From NCBI GenBank assembly GCA_021792555.1, contig JAJYUL010000012.1, forward strand, positions 17,462 to 81,461: a stretch of 64,000 nt of DNA. Reading direction: 5' to 3'. Origin of the DNA: Pseudomonadota bacterium (GTDB taxonomy: Bacteria; Pseudomonadota; Gammaproteobacteria; Steroidobacterales; Steroidobacteraceae). The position numbers and the translations under genes were made by a program. Shown here one piece after another: positions 63,475-64,000 of the stretch (the stretch's first letter is position 1; each line of letters opens with the position of its first letter). The notes beneath the pieces are model-generated. The model was not told where the DNA came from, made no database searches, and saw only the letters and a list, made by a program, of their open reading frames with translations.

Positions 63475-64000
63475 TCAGCTCCCCCGCCGGGCAAGCACAA
63501 GAGCGCAGCCGACACCGATCAACAGTGTGCCGCTGATGCGGCGGTGCAGCTGGAGCCGTCCGGGAGCTGTGAGCCAGCTCCGCGCACGCCCGGCAAGTAG
63601 CGCATACGCCCCGTCGGAGAGCAGGCCCATGACGATCATTGTCCCGATCAACACCAGAAGCTGCGGTCGGACCGGCAGCTGCGAATCGACGAACTGCGGC
63701 AGAAAGGCGATGTAAAAGACGATCGCCTTGGGGTTGGTGATCGCGATCAGGAATCCCTGCAGGAACACGCTGGGCCAGGACCGTTTCGCCGCCGGCAGAA
63801 ATGCCGTCCGTTGCGGGCCGTGGGCCCGCCACGCGTTGACCCCGAGCCAGATCAGATAGACCGATCCAGCCCAGCGCACGATCTCGAAGATTTCGCTCAG
63901 CAATGCGATGAATGCGACGAGCCCGATCGCGGTGATCGCCAACAGAACTGCGTTGCCGACGCTGGCCCCCGCGACAGTCACGAGGCCCGCGCGAGATCGG
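63475..64000 (-). CDS. LysE/RhtB-family amino-acid exporter (start outside window)
   Basis: An inner-membrane exporter of amino acids or homoserine lactone-like compounds. The frame is open to base 64000, and the codons before the GTG at 63981 read RSRAGL, continuing the family motif G-x-R-A-G-L-x-T-V-x-G-A. The gene therefore starts beyond the window and only about 175 residues are visible. Seen here are membrane segments with IVRWAGSVYLIWLGVNAWR and FLQGFLIAITNPKAIVFYIA, the conserved NPK motif, and FLPQFVD. The substrate cannot be predicted. Confidence 0.9.
   Translation of the reverse strand, partial: RSRAGLVTVAGASVGNAVLLAITAIGLVAFIALLSEIFEIVRWAGSVYLIWLGVNAWRAHGPQRTAFLPAAKRSWPSVFLQGFLIAITNPKAIVFYIAFLPQFVDSQLPVRPQLLVLIGTMIVMGLLSDGAYALLAGRARSWLTAPGRLQLHRRISGTLLIGVGCALVLARRGS

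Overview
The window is about 64 kb of very GC-rich DNA, packed with genes and free of recognisable insertion sequences, CRISPR arrays or prophage. Gene content and order point to a Gammaproteobacterium. The clearest markers are FleQ/FlrC-type flagellar control with a sigma-54 promoter, fimV-truA-accD-folC-SPOR-cvpA-purF, EF-P with EpmA/EpmB, parE-parC, a FimX-type protein, and ettA divergent from glyA. The compact, high-GC layout resembles the Nevskiales / Steroidobacterales / Xanthomonadales side of the class. That placement is inference from synteny, not a phylogeny.

Layout. 1-8.4 kb: the 3' end of fleQ, a receiver-less FlrC/FleR-like activator behind an almost perfect sigma-54 promoter, then fliEFGHIJK with overlapping genes. 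8.4-14.2 kb (minus strand): an atypical PilZ protein, a DUF4145 protein, mprF and ettA. 14.4-21.8 kb: glyA-nrdR and a riboflavin operon (ribD, ribE, a TlpA-like thioredoxin, ribBX, ribH), then nusB-thiL. 21.9-25.3 kb: a signalling island with a Ser/Thr kinase fused to a cyclic-nucleotide-binding domain, followed by an OmpR-type regulator and histidine kinase. 25.3-28.5 kb (minus): folE2, dxs, xseB. 28.6-31.1 kb: a rubrerythrin / Fe-S oxidoreductase / DUF3501 trio with a Fur-family-like box and a 32-bp perfect palindrome. 31.2-35.4 kb: parE-parC. 35.4-42.3 kb: FimX-like protein, epmB, divergent efp, a methionine-sulfoxide reductase (fRMsr), epmA, psd, SCO1. 42.3-54.5 kb: prmB, aroC, fimV, truA, accD, folC, SPOR protein, cvpA, purF, glycerate kinase. 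54.6-57.4 kb: an EnvZ/OmpR-like two-component system with a Met/Pro-rich sensor loop and a Spy-like periplasmic protein with a Met-Gly repeat tail. 57.4-64 kb: lpxH, a periplasmic cyclophilin, gltX, cysS, folD, tRNA-Pro(UGG), and a LysE-type exporter running off the end.

Functional themes. Most genes are housekeeping: translation and tRNA charging, EF-P lysylation, folate, riboflavin, isoprenoid and purine synthesis, and lipid A and phospholipid metabolism. Motility and surface behaviour recur through the flagellar export/switch genes, the atypical PilZ protein, the FimX-like c-di-GMP effector and FimV, which suggests a polar flagellum plus type IV pili under c-di-GMP control. The least explained and most interesting loci are the rubrerythrin/Fe-S/DUF3501 trio, the kinase-cNMP fusion beside a two-component system, and the Met-rich sensor/Spy-like module. 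Intrinsic terminators with U-tracts are scarce. Instead, several gene borders carry GC-only hairpins.
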